A DNA stretch of 53,471 nt from Pseudomonadota bacterium. GTDB taxonomy: Bacteria > Pseudomonadota > Alphaproteobacteria > Sphingomonadales > Sphingomonadaceae. Location: NCBI GenBank assembly GCA_963205265.1, contig CAUJJI010000041.1:1-53471 (forward strand), in the 5' to 3' direction. The number at the start of each line of letters is the position of its first letter. Within the stretch, counting starts at the first letter, position 1. The notes beneath the pieces are model-generated. The model worked only from the letters and a program-made list of their open reading frames with translations. It did not search any database and was not told the DNA's origin. Both the position numbers and the translations under genes were made by a program. Positions 44,805 to 52,110 of the stretch are shown here, piece by piece.

Positions 44805-44956
44805 AGGCGCAGTGCATTCAGTGGACCAATCGCAGTCCCGCCATTTTCGGGGAGAAATTCCGTGCGGCCAGGGCCTCGCGCCGATGGCGCCGAATCGAAC
44901 CGCTCCGCAAAAAGCTGGATGCCCCGCGAGGAATATAACTCAACTTTCGTGGGCAT
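44786..44956 (-). CDS. Possible small gene at the element boundary (weak)
   Basis: A 56-residue open frame from an ATG with GGGGGG upstream, ending inside the glycosyltransferase gene on the other strand. Its product (MPTKVELYSSRGIQLFAERF and on) has no recognisable domain. It could be the 3' remnant of a gene broken by integration. Support is limited to the ribosome binding site and lack of other content. Confidence 0.25.
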   Translation of the reverse strand: MPTKVELYSSRGIQLFAERFDSAPSARGPGRTEFLPENGGTAIGPLNALRLYLQPA

Positions 44957-45024
44957 TCGCCCCCCTTCATAGACCGCCAGCAAATCTGTCAGTCGTCCCT
45001 TTTTGTTCCTTCGCTTCCATTCGT

Positions 45025-45053
45025 TGACATTCGCCAGCAATCGCCCGATAGTG
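45025..45053 (+). promoter_or_regulatory. Promoter of the integrase gene
   Basis: TTGACA at 45025-45030, 17 bases, then GATAGT at 45048-45053 fit a sigma-70 promoter. Transcription would begin near 45060, leaving about 17 bases before the ATG at 45077. This excludes the in-frame GTG at 45053 as a start. Confidence 0.6.
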
Positions 45054-45076
45054 TGGGAACCATTGGGGGAACCACT

Positions 45077-46321
45077 ATGGGCAAGCTGACCACGAAGTTC
45101 ATCGAGAAGGCGAGGCCGGGCAGGCACGGGGACGGTGACGGGCTCAACCTGCTCGTAAAGCCTTCCGGCGCGAAAAGCTGGCTGCTCCGTGTGCAGGTCG
45201 ACGGGCGCCGTCGTGACATCGGTCTTGGCGGTGTCGAGTTGCGGCCGCAATCGGATCGGACCCGGATCGGCGATGACATTCCGCTGGAGCAGCGCAGCAG
45301 ATTGACGCTGGCCGAGGCGCGCGAGCTTTCGGCGCGGCTGCGCAATGTCGCAAAGGCAGGGCGCGATCCCTCAGCGGAGCGTCGTCGGGATCGGCGACCG
45401 CCGCCGTCATTCAAGCAGGCGGCGATCGAGGCTCATACGTCGCTGGCGGGTGGCTGGAGCGACAGAACAGCCGACGCTTTCCTTGCATCGTTGGAGGATC
45501 ATGCGTTTCCGGCCCTGGGTTCGAAGCGCGTCGATCTCATCGAGGCGGACGACATCGCCACGGCGTTGAAGGCGATCTGGTCCACCAAGCCGAGTATTGC
45601 CCGCAAGGTCAGGCAGAGGATCGGTAAGGTTTTGGACTACTCCAAGGCGAAAGGCTGGCGGGAGAGCGAGGCGCCGAGAGCTTCCGTCACCACACTCATC
45701 GGCAAGGCCAAGCAGGGCGGCAACTTCGCGGCAATGCCGCATGCCGAGGTGCCCGACTATTTCAAGAAGCTCGGTTCGGAGACGGAAACAGCGGGTCGCC
45801 TGGCCCTGATGCTGGTAATCGCAACCGCCGCGCGCAGTGGCGAGGTCCGCTCTGCCCGCTGGGGTCATATCGATTTCGAGAAGAAGGAATGGAGCCGGCC
45901 GGCGGAACTGATGAAGTCCGGAAAGGGGCACGTCGTCACGCTCAACGACGCGGCGTTGGACGTGCTGCGCAGGGCAGCGGCCTCTTCCAGTCCGGACAAT
46001 CCCGACGCGCTGGTGTTCGCCAACAGAAAGGGTCTGCCGATGTCCGACATGACGGTTTCGAAGGTCATGCGGGACGCGAATCTGGCTTACGTCCCGCATG
46101 GGTTCCGGTCGAGCTTTCGGGATTGGGCGGCGGAGAAGATGCCGCAGATTCCCGATGCTGTTGCCGAGGCCGCTCTTGCCCATACCGTGCCGGACGCGGT
46201 GGTGCGGGCTTACAAGCGAACCAATTTCCTCGACATGCGCCGGAAGCTGCTGGACGCCTGGGGAGCCTATATCACGTCGAAAGGCGGTGTCGTGGTTCAG
46301 CTCGATTTACTTCGGGCGTGA
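45077..46321 (+). CDS. int: P4-type tyrosine recombinase (integrase)
   Basis: A 414-residue site-specific recombinase. An N-terminal arm-binding domain (KLTTKFIEKARPG, DGDGLNLLVKPSGAKSWLLR) is followed by a core-binding region and the catalytic domain: Arg253 in TAARSGEVRSARW, HGFR with His341 and Arg344, His369 in ALAHT, and nucleophile Tyr379 in RAYKR. All active-site residues are present, so it should be active. GGGGGAACC precedes the ATG. It marks one end of the integrated element. No tRNA or tmRNA end could be recognised next to it, unlike most relatives. Confidence 0.95.
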   Translation: MGKLTTKFIEKARPGRHGDGDGLNLLVKPSGAKSWLLRVQVDGRRRDIGLGGVELRPQSDRTRIGDDIPLEQRSRLTLAEARELSARLRNVAKAGRDPSAERRRDRRPPPSFKQAAIEAHTSLAGGWSDRTADAFLASLEDHAFPALGSKRVDLIEADDIATALKAIWSTKPSIARKVRQRIGKVLDYSKAKGWRESEAPRASVTTLIGKAKQGGNFAAMPHAEVPDYFKKLGSETETAGRLALMLVIATAARSGEVRSARWGHIDFEKKEWSRPAELMKSGKGHVVTLNDAALDVLRRAAASSSPDNPDALVFANRKGLPMSDMTVSKVMRDANLAYVPHGFRSSFRDWAAEKMPQIPDAVAEAALAHTVPDAVVRAYKRTNFLDMRRKLLDAWGAYITSKGGVVVQLDLLRA

Positions 46322-46350
46322 GCAGGCGAAGGGATAGGGTAGCTCCCGAC

Positions 46351-46375
46351 AAGGCCGGATTATCCGCCTGGCCTT
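46351..46375. terminator. Probable integrase terminator
   Basis: AAGGCC pairs with GGCCTT, with GGA and TCC pairing inside, 30 bases after the integrase stop. The stem is short and the T-run weak. Confidence 0.45.
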
Positions 46376-46412
46376 CCCCCGCCACATTCAACGGATCGCC
46401 TGGGAGGGCGGA

Positions 46413-47234
46413 ATGATCAAGAATCAGATGACGGGACGGGATTGGGATGGGGAGGCCTTCAACGACTGCCTTGCCAGAGCCGGCCGAGTCCGTGAGGGTT
46501 ATTGGTCTGCATTCGTGACACTCGCATGGATCGCGAGTCGCTGTGAGGCCTTCGTATCTGCCACGCAGATTTACGAGGAAGAAAACTACGCCAGTAGGGG
46601 CGGGCTATTTACGGCCGCAGCGTGGAACACACTGAACAATGAGGCTGGAAGCCGATATGGGCTCGCAATGTCAGAAGCCGTTGGACCGTTGAGGGAAGCG
46701 CTTGAGGCTGGGCACATTCCCGGGGGAATCGCTAGGCCACAACCTGCCGACAGGAGTCCTCGCTCCAAGTTCCAACCGATCGAGCCATATCAATGGAAGG
46801 ATTGGCAGAGGGCGTTTGAGTCCGATGGTCTATCGCTCATCCCAGGCCTCGTCGATTTCGCTTGGCCGGCGGAAGCGGTGAGACGCGCCTTCCCTATCAG
46901 CGCTGGCCCGGTCGAGACCGGGGGAGTGAGCTCTCAAGTCAACAAGTGCTTCCCGGATCCGCTAGTTCAAAAGAAGACTGCACGGCCTACCAAGCCCCTT
47001 TCGAGGCGGCCAGGCCCCAAGTCCAAATTCAAAGAAAAGCTCTTCGAGATATTCAAGCAGCGCCCTGGGCTGTTGAAGCAAATGAGCGAGAAGGAAATGC
47101 TGACCCACGTGACAACGCATTGGCCGGATGACAATCCCCCAGCATCCGCTCGCACTGTGGCCGCCTATTGGAAGGAGTGGAGCGAGGCTCGACTAAGTGA
47201 TGTCGCCAAGTCACGCGCAGAGTTGGGGTCATAG
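46413..47234 (+). CDS. Hypothetical mobile-element protein
   Basis: A 273-residue protein that I do not recognise. It has no signal peptide or membrane segment. The first 110 residues are mixed helical; a central Pro/Lys/Arg-rich linker (KKTARPTKPLSRRPGPKSK) leads to a basic C-terminal helical region that ends with ASARTVAAYWKEWSEAR, which looks like a small DNA-binding or recruitment helix pair. Codons are clearly less GC-biased than in the chromosomal genes. A GGGAGG site precedes the ATG. The first of four iteron-like repeats overlaps its 3' end. Confidence 0.7.
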   Translation: MIKNQMTGRDWDGEAFNDCLARAGRVREGYWSAFVTLAWIASRCEAFVSATQIYEEENYASRGGLFTAAAWNTLNNEAGSRYGLAMSEAVGPLREALEAGHIPGGIARPQPADRSPRSKFQPIEPYQWKDWQRAFESDGLSLIPGLVDFAWPAEAVRRAFPISAGPVETGGVSSQVNKCFPDPLVQKKTARPTKPLSRRPGPKSKFKEKLFEIFKQRPGLLKQMSEKEMLTHVTTHWPDDNPPASARTVAAYWKEWSEARLSDVAKSRAELGS

Positions 47235-47303
47235 TTACGCGCAGGGTTCGCGCAGAGTTGAGCTTATTAAGGCATTGATATTGCTGCAGAGGCGCGCAGG
47301 GTT
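47214..47303 (+). repeat. Four direct repeats CGCGCAGRGTT
   Basis: Eleven-base copies begin at 47214, 47238, 47249 and 47293, with spacings of 24, 11 and 44 bases, so at least two are multiples of 11. They lie upstream of the AlpA-like gene and at the end of the preceding gene. This is the layout expected of operator sites for a cooperative regulator or of replication iterons. Confidence 0.65.
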
Positions 47304-47353
47304 ATGCGCGAATTTTCTGCCTTCTGATTCCGGCCAATAGGAGGTCGACGCAA

Positions 47354-47410
47354 CCTTTCGGAAGTCACCGCGCATTCACGCGAACGCGCACGGTGACGAG
47401 AACCGAAAGG
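47354..47410. promoter_or_regulatory. Nested hairpin over the AlpA-like ribosome binding site
   Basis: CCTTTCGG (47354-47361) pairs with CCGAAAGG (47403-47410), and GTCACCG (47364-47370) with CGGTGAC (47391-47397). The outer 3' arm includes the AAGG of the ribosome binding site for the ATG at 47418, so folding could mask translation. It may also act as a DNA dyad. Confidence 0.55.
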
Positions 47411-47417
47411 AACCAAC

Positions 47418-47621
47418 ATGTCGTTTGAACCACTCGGCGTCTCTGTGAAGGACGCCTGCCGCGCCATCCCGTGCGGGCTGACAAAGGTCTACGAATACAT
47501 CAACGCGGGCGACCTCGATACCTACATGGTTGGGAGCCGTCGCATTGTTACGACCGCCAGCCTCAAGCGGCTGGTCGCCAAGCTGATTGCTGAGCAAGCC
47601 GGTATCGAGAAGGCCGCCTGA
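47418..47621 (+). CDS. AlpA/excisionase-like HTH protein
   Basis: A 67-residue DNA-binding protein with a MerR/excisionase-type helix-turn-helix: VSVKDACRAIPCGLTKVYEY, then a wing-like GSRRIVTTASLKRLVAKL. In integrated elements such proteins direct excision or switch on the integrase. AAGGAA precedes the ATG and lies partly in the hairpin described upstream. Four repeats lie in front of it. It is followed at two bases by the next gene. Confidence 0.85.
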   Translation: MSFEPLGVSVKDACRAIPCGLTKVYEYINAGDLDTYMVGSRRIVTTASLKRLVAKLIAEQAGIEKAA

Positions 47622-47623
47622 CC

Positions 47624-47914
47624 GTGCGCCTCGAAAGGTTCCCGCACACCGAAAGGCGGCAGGGCCGGCTCTCTCTCAAGAAACCGGCCCCGACGAATGC
47701 TCTGCTCCCCAGCAATGAGCCGTTCGACAATAGCTTGGATGCCCCTGAAACGCAAGGTTTCGCCCTCGCGATCTGGAACGCGAAGCTCGCCTGGGAACGC
47801 AGGCGTGGTTTCGATTCCTGGCATGGTGACGACAATCGGATTGGTAGGGGTGAAGCTGAGCGGCGGCTGCGTCGCGCACTCGCCGCACTGGCCGAGAAAG
47901 GGGATGGGCGATGA
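47624..47914 (+). CDS. Hypothetical mobile-element protein
   Basis: A 96-residue basic protein with a GTG start two bases after the HTH gene. The middle part (FALAIWNAKLAWERRRGFD) and end (RGEAERRLRRALAALAEKG) are helical. Its stop overlaps the start of the next gene as ATGA, so the replication module is translated in series. No family recognised. Confidence 0.72.
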   Translation: MRLERFPHTERRQGRLSLKKPAPTNALLPSNEPFDNSLDAPETQGFALAIWNAKLAWERRRGFDSWHGDDNRIGRGEAERRLRRALAALAEKGDGR

Positions 47915-48303
47915 AGCGCATCCCTACCGAGAGGCTGGTCAAGCTGCTCAACCTGTTGGGGTCACCGCATGCCGGCGAGCGTGCTGCGGCGGCCCTGAAG
48001 GCTCACAGCCTAATGGTGGAGTGCAACGCCACCTGGGCGGAACTGCTGCCGGCAGAGGCGCCCCCTGCTGATCCTCCTGCATCGTCCTGGGCGAATGCAT
48101 GGGCACCGCGTCGTCGTCCCGGCGAAGTCGACATCGGCAAGCGCCACCAAACCGTTGCCAGGGCACTTCTCGGAACCCCTCACGCCTGGAGCGAATGGGA
48201 GGTCAGCTTCCTTCGCTCGATGGTCAACCGGCCTCGCCCTACCCCCGCACAGCGGGAGAAGCTGGCTGAGCTCGAACGGGCGCGGCGGGAGGTCCGGACA
48301 TGT
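47911..48303 (+). CDS. DUF2786-like replication-module protein, stop codon apparently lost
   Basis: An approximately 130-residue protein of the type found before primases in mobile elements: KLLNLLGSPHAGERAAAALK, then WAELL, then a C-terminal helical part (SEWEVSFLRSMVNRPRPTPA). Relatives end soon after the REKLAELERA helix. Here the expected TGA is TGT at 48301-48303, and the frame stays open with shadow-like codons until it joins the primase frame (48541-49476) in phase. The ATG of the next gene overlaps exactly at this point. Either the protein is extended and fused to the primase, or a stop was lost by a single base change. Confidence 0.6.
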
Positions 48304-48557
48304 GTCAGCACCCGGAAGAAATTGTTCGTGCTCTGCGCGCTGAAAGTGGTCCCCGCTTTCGCTCCGGATGGTGGATCGCCGCCAACGAACAAACCGGCGA
48401 GTCACGGCCAGAGGCCTATCTCATGCCTGCCTCCGACGATTGGGCGGACATCTATCCAGCCCCGACGTGGTGGCAGGCGATGGCGACCGCGCTCCGCCTC
48501 AGCAGGGATCTACCTGACTGCGAATACATGGGAGGGCCTGATGGCGTTCATGGCTAA
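48300..48557 (+). CDS. Small hypothetical protein nested before the primase
   Basis: An 85-residue protein in a different frame from its neighbours. Its sequence looks real: ordinary amino-acid mix, several Trp (RSGWWIAANE, PTWWQAMATALR), G+C-ending codons. It begins at an ATG overlapping the presumed lost stop of the upstream gene, and its own end overlaps the primase start by 17 bases. No function known. The second codon is TGT (Cys); AGT (Ser) would restore the upstream TGA. Confidence 0.68.
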   Translation: MCQHPEEIVRALRAESGPRFRSGWWIAANEQTGESRPEAYLMPASDDWADIYPAPTWWQAMATALRLSRDLPDCEYMGGPDGVHG

Positions 48558-49476
48558 CCCAGACCGGTTCGAGCCTATCGATCTGGACGATATTCGCCGC
48601 CGGTATCCGCTGCCCGAGATTGTCGGCGCGGTGGTGCCGCTCAAGCGTGCCGGCCGGGAATTGAAGGGCTGTTGCCCGTTCCATGCCGACCGGTCGCCGA
48701 GCTTCACCATATTCGACAGGGGCCAACGCTTCCATTGCTTTGGCTGTGGCGTCGGCGGGGATGTCTTCGACTTCCTTTCCCGCCTGCACGGCGTTGGACT
48801 TCGCGAGGCGGCGGAGATGTTGGCCGGGGGTAGTCTCCCCTCGGTTCATATCGCACCGCTGCCAGTCGACGACGGGGTCGATCGCATCGCGGAGGCGAAA
48901 GCCATCTGGCGGGCGTCGCAACCGGCAACCGGCACGCTGGCCGAAACCTATTTGCGCAGCCGGGGACTTCACCTGCCGATCCCTGCGAGCATCCGGTTCT
49001 CGATGCTTCGCTATGGCGCGCGCGGTCCCGAGCATCCGGTTCTCGTCGCTGCCATCGCAGGCGCGGATAACAAGCTGGTCGGTATCCAGCGCACCTATCT
49101 CCAGCCGGACGGCACGGGCAAGGCGGACGTTCCGAAGGCCAAGCTGAGCCTGGGCAGGGTATCGGGCGGCGCGATCCGCCTTGCGCCCTGTGCTCGCTCC
49201 CTGGTGGTCTGCGAGGGACTAGAAGATGGACTGACGCTGCAGCAGGAGCTCGGACGGGCGACCTGGGTGGCAGCTGGGGCCTCGATGCTTCCGAGCATGA
49301 TTTTCCCGGCCGGTGTCGAGTCCGTCGCGATCGGCGGCGACAATGACGAAACAGGTAGGGCGGCGGCGCGCAAGGCGGCCGAGACATACGCCCATCGCGG
49401 TATCGCAGCGCGGGTCTTCTTCCCCGTCGATGCCAAGGACTTCAACGCGGAATTGATGGAAGGAGCCAGCCGATGA
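48541..49476 (+). CDS. DnaG-like primase with CHC2 and Toprim domains
   Basis: A 311-residue primase. The N-terminal CHC2 zinc finger is CCPFH (44-48) with CFGCG (66-70), in the layout that contacts template DNA. After a linker comes the Toprim domain with CEGLEDGLT and GGDNDETG as its acidic metal-binding motifs. It synthesises RNA primers for element replication. GGGAGGG lies before the ATG; an ATG three codons later is also possible. Its stop overlaps the DUF3987 start, so both act together. The frame is also open upstream as noted for the DUF2786-like gene. Confidence 0.9.
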   Translation: MAFMANPDRFEPIDLDDIRRRYPLPEIVGAVVPLKRAGRELKGCCPFHADRSPSFTIFDRGQRFHCFGCGVGGDVFDFLSRLHGVGLREAAEMLAGGSLPSVHIAPLPVDDGVDRIAEAKAIWRASQPATGTLAETYLRSRGLHLPIPASIRFSMLRYGARGPEHPVLVAAIAGADNKLVGIQRTYLQPDGTGKADVPKAKLSLGRVSGGAIRLAPCARSLVVCEGLEDGLTLQQELGRATWVAAGASMLPSMIFPAGVESVAIGGDNDETGRAAARKAAETYAHRGIAARVFFPVDAKDFNAELMEGASR

Positions 49477-50999
49477 CGGCGGCGAAAATGCGTGAGGCGT
49501 TCGATAGCGCTGAGGTAGTGAACATCTGGACCAAGCCGGACCTGTCGGTTCTCAATGCTGGTCGACGTGAACCTGTCGCCATGCCGGGGGACCTGTTTGG
49601 ACCCGCCTGGGGGCTGTTGGGTGACATCGCGGAGGGCGTCTGCACTTCGGTCGATTATCCGGCAATGAGCTTCCTTGCCGTGTGCGCCAGCCTGATAGGC
49701 GGCAAGCGTCGAGTGAAGCCCTATGAAACGTCGTCCTGGGCGGAACCGTGCATCCTGTGGTGCGGTGTCGTTGGCGATCCCAGCTCGCGCAAGTCTCCGG
49801 CGCTCGATGCCGTGACGGACAGGCTGCGGGACATCGAGCGGGATCATACCGAACGCCACAAGGCAGACATCCGCAGCTACCAGGAGCAGGCCGAGCGCGC
49901 GAAGGCTTCCCGTTCCGAATGGCAGGAGGCAATGAAGAAGGCGGTGAAGTCCGGCGATGCAAGCCCGGCGATGCCGAGCGATGCGGTCGAACCGGACGAG
50001 CCCTCCCGGCGGCGCCTGATGGTCATGGATGCGACGCCCGAAGCAATGGGGGCAATCCTCGCCGGCAATCCGCAAGGCACGCTGCACTTCCGCGACGAGC
50101 TCGCCGGGTGGCTGACTAGCTTCGACCGCTACTCGCCTGGGGGGCGAGAGTTTTGGCTTGAAGCCTATGGGGGCAGGGCCTTCGCATTCGATCGCAAGAA
50201 CCTGAGCAAGGGGCCGTTGCAGATCAGCTTCAACGGCGTGTCGGTGCTGGGCGGTATCCAACCGGCGAAGATGGCCGCCGCCCTACTACAGTCGCCTGAT
50301 GACGGACTGGTTGCGCGGTTCCTCTGGGCCTGGCCCGACAAGCTCCCGACGATCCGGCGCCCGCGACAGAGCGCAGACATCGACGCGATAGAGAACATCT
50401 TTCGGCGACTTGAAAGTCTACCCTGGGGGCGGGACCAGGAAGGCCGGGACCGTTATGTCATCCTCCCGTTGTCCGCTGTCGCTGCCGACATTTTCGAACG
50501 GTGGGAGCAGGACAACGCGCAGGTTGATGAAGACGCCACCGCATTGTTCAAGTCGTTCGTCGGCAAGATGAATGGCGTTGTTCTCCGGCTCGCTCTGGTC
50601 GCCGAATATATCCGGTGGGCCTGGCTGGGTGGAGACGAGCCGCGCGAGGTATCCGACGACAGCCTGATCGCGGCGGCTGCCTTCGTCGATGACTACGCCA
50701 AGCCGATGGCTGAACGAGTCTATGGTGACGCTGCATTGCCTGCGGTGGAACGCAACGCGGCGGTGCTTGCCCGGTACATCTGCAAGTCGCGGATGACTTC
50801 GATCAACAAGCGTGAACTGAAGCAGACCCCGCACAAGTCGAAACTGCCCGGCCTCCGGGACCAGCGCGTGATGGACGAAGCAATAGACTTCCTCGTTTCG
50901 GCTGGGTGGCTGCTGCCGGCGCCATCACGGGACGGTGATACGTCCGGCCGGGTCCGTGCTGACTATGCGGTCAATCCGGCCGTGCATGGAGGTGTATGA
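49473..50999 (+). CDS. DUF3987 (YfjI-like) replication protein
   Basis: A 508-residue protein of the DUF3987 family, found beside primases in integrated elements and thought to be a helicase-like partner. The N-terminal half has CGVVGDPSSRKSPAL, a P-loop-like stretch with Lys-Ser, and after a charged coiled-coil-like insertion (EQAERAKASRSEWQEAMKKA) come DATPEAMGAILAGNPQG and FRDELAGWL, the latter a Walker B-like acidic block. The C-terminal region is helical. Overlaps the primase and the next gene by four bases each (ATGA). Confidence 0.85.
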   Translation: MTAAKMREAFDSAEVVNIWTKPDLSVLNAGRREPVAMPGDLFGPAWGLLGDIAEGVCTSVDYPAMSFLAVCASLIGGKRRVKPYETSSWAEPCILWCGVVGDPSSRKSPALDAVTDRLRDIERDHTERHKADIRSYQEQAERAKASRSEWQEAMKKAVKSGDASPAMPSDAVEPDEPSRRRLMVMDATPEAMGAILAGNPQGTLHFRDELAGWLTSFDRYSPGGREFWLEAYGGRAFAFDRKNLSKGPLQISFNGVSVLGGIQPAKMAAALLQSPDDGLVARFLWAWPDKLPTIRRPRQSADIDAIENIFRRLESLPWGRDQEGRDRYVILPLSAVAADIFERWEQDNAQVDEDATALFKSFVGKMNGVVLRLALVAEYIRWAWLGGDEPREVSDDSLIAAAAFVDDYAKPMAERVYGDAALPAVERNAAVLARYICKSRMTSINKRELKQTPHKSKLPGLRDQRVMDEAIDFLVSAGWLLPAPSRDGDTSGRVRADYAVNPAVHGGV

Positions 51000-51517
51000 T
51001 GGGCTGGCGGGACTATGCCGATCAAGTTCGACACCCCCGGCACAATAGGCACGATAGGCACAATAGCCCCTCTCAGGAGGCTAACGTGCCATTTGTGCCA
51101 ATTGTGCCAGCCTCTCCGCCGCTCGATCCGATCCGGGCGCAACGGGAGTGGCGGGCGGGGTTGGTGCGCCTTGACTCCTGCCAGCCGCCAGAAGGCTGGA
51201 AAACGATGCGATGGCAGCCGCTCGTCGACTCGGCGGTTTGGGTGTTCAACGAGTTTGGCGAGCAGCTTGCGCGGGCGGGTTGGTCCGGTCTCGATGTCTT
51301 CGGCATCCTGGAGTCCGGACCAGGATGGGGCGGCCTTGTCGATCGCATCGGTGAAAGCCGCAACCTAAAGGTGCTCGGCGAGCGGGCCGTCTGGTCTAGC
51401 TGGGGGGTGAAGGACTGGACCTGTCGCGGCGCAGGCGACGCCTTGGTGCCGTCTGGCCTGGTGCTGCTCTGGAAAGTAGGGGATTTCGGCAGCCAATCGC
51501 CGGGCGCTTCGCTCTAG
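50996..51517 (+). CDS. Hypothetical protein with repeat array in its N-terminal coding region
   Basis: A 173-residue frame from an ATG overlapping the DUF3987 stop. The first 40 residues encode RHNRHDRHN and VPFVPIVPA, the direct product of a three-plus-three 9-bp inverted repeat array (51039-51108). From about residue 45 the sequence is an ordinary soluble helical domain (REWRAGLVRLDSC, GLDVFGILESGPGWGGLVDRI). A GTG at 51086 with AGGAGG five bases upstream is a competing start that would skip the left repeats. Function unknown; relatives in other elements have the same kind of repeats. Confidence 0.7.
   Translation: MMGWRDYADQVRHPRHNRHDRHNSPSQEANVPFVPIVPASPPLDPIRAQREWRAGLVRLDSCQPPEGWKTMRWQPLVDSAVWVFNEFGEQLARAGWSGLDVFGILESGPGWGGLVDRIGESRNLKVLGERAVWSSWGVKDWTCRGAGDALVPSGLVLLWKVGDFGSQSPGASL
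51039..51108. repeat. Three direct and three inverted 9-bp repeats
   Basis: GGCACAATA, GGCACGATA and GGCACAATA run from 51039 to 51065; after a 16-base loop containing AGGAGG, three units ending in the complementary GTGCC (TAACGTGCC, ATTTGTGCC, AATTGTGCC) run from 51082 to 51108. Each unit is nine bases, so the coding frame is kept. Could be iterons of a replication origin or an RNA stem that holds the AGGAGG in its loop. Confidence 0.75.
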
Positions 51518-51681
51518 TCGTAGAAAAACTCCGCGACACGAAACCCGTAGCAACCGTCCTCCAGGCCGGCCTCGACACGGCTCGCAAATTGCTCGAAGCC
51601 CTCGGCGCGGTAAATGGAAGCCGCGCGGCGCCGGATCTGGTAAAGCCTCCATTCGGCATCGTTCATGTCCATCGGGTCCAT
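51514..51681 (-). CDS. Small hypothetical protein
   Basis: A 55-residue protein with a strong AAGGAGG site eight bases before its ATG. The sequence (DMNDAEWRLYQIRRRAASIY, GFEQFASRVEAGLEDGC, VAEFFYD) is a charged helical protein without a known family. It overlaps by four bases the tail of the plus-strand gene at 50996-51517, with shared stop bases. It is short enough to be missed by length-based gene calling. An AT-rich stretch lies in front of it. Confidence 0.7.
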   Translation of the reverse strand: MDPMDMNDAEWRLYQIRRRAASIYRAEGFEQFASRVEAGLEDGCYGFRVAEFFYD

Positions 51682-51808
51682 TGTTATCCTCCTTCGTAGC
51701 TTGGGCTAACATCTCTCACCGTGAACTGTCGTCGGAAAAGTGCCTTTATCCACCATATCGCGCGGTTGGTTATATTCCCAGACTGAGAGCCATTAAATTC
51801 AGGTAGTG

Positions 51809-51839
51809 TTTTGTAATACATCATTTAATTCATACAAAA
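51809..51839. promoter_or_regulatory. AT-rich inverted repeat in a promoter region
   Basis: TTTTGTA and TACAAAA face each other across 17 bases in the AT-rich 207-base gap before the minus-strand gene at 51514-51681. A candidate operator or weak terminator for the minus-strand genes arriving from 52477. I see no firm promoter hexamers. Confidence 0.35.
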
Positions 51840-51888
51840 TCAAGTCGGTTCCCACGTTAGCCCCCACGTGGAGGGTCAATCTGCAGCA

Positions 51889-52110
51889 CTATGGCCACCT
51901 TGGCCCCTCCAGTTCGCCTTGCATTTGATCGTACCGCTCGGCCACCTTCAACCACACCGCTGCACTGCCGTAGTCGCCTTCCAGGGTGAAGTACCCGATG
52001 CGCTCGGCGATCATAGCGGGTGCGCTATCGCTGTGGTGCTGCACCATACGGAGGGCCATGGCCCATAGCTCTTGATCTGGTGTCACGCCGCTACCGTCGC
52101 CGCCTGTCAC
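51889..52110 (-). CDS. Small protein (DUF6961-like)
   Basis: A 73-residue protein with the pattern DQELWAMALRMVQHHSDSAP, AERIGYFTLEGDYGSAAVW, and a final helix, resembling small mobile-element proteins grouped in DUF6961. The GTG at 52110 was chosen for its GAGG site; a later GTG at 52086 is also in frame, as are longer starts. It overlaps the end of the upstream HTH gene by 20 bases, so both are probably on one transcript. Confidence 0.6.
   Translation of the reverse strand: MTGGDGSGVTPDQELWAMALRMVQHHSDSAPAMIAERIGYFTLEGDYGSAAVWLKVAERYDQMQGELEGPRWP

Noticed and set aside
44906..44945. GGTTCGATTCGG-like string on the minus strand resembling a tRNA T-arm next to the integrase
   Set aside because: The bases on each side do not pair into a T-stem and no acceptor or anticodon arm can be built.
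51039..51108. Short regularly spaced repeats considered as a mini CRISPR array
   Set aside because: Units are nine bases without spacers, lie within a coding frame, and there are no cas genes.
45054..51855. GTGGGAACC near the integrase start (45054) and inverted at 51847-51855, considered as att sites
   Set aside because: A nine-base match is too short to claim. The string is also part of the integrase leader, and the second copy lies between element genes.
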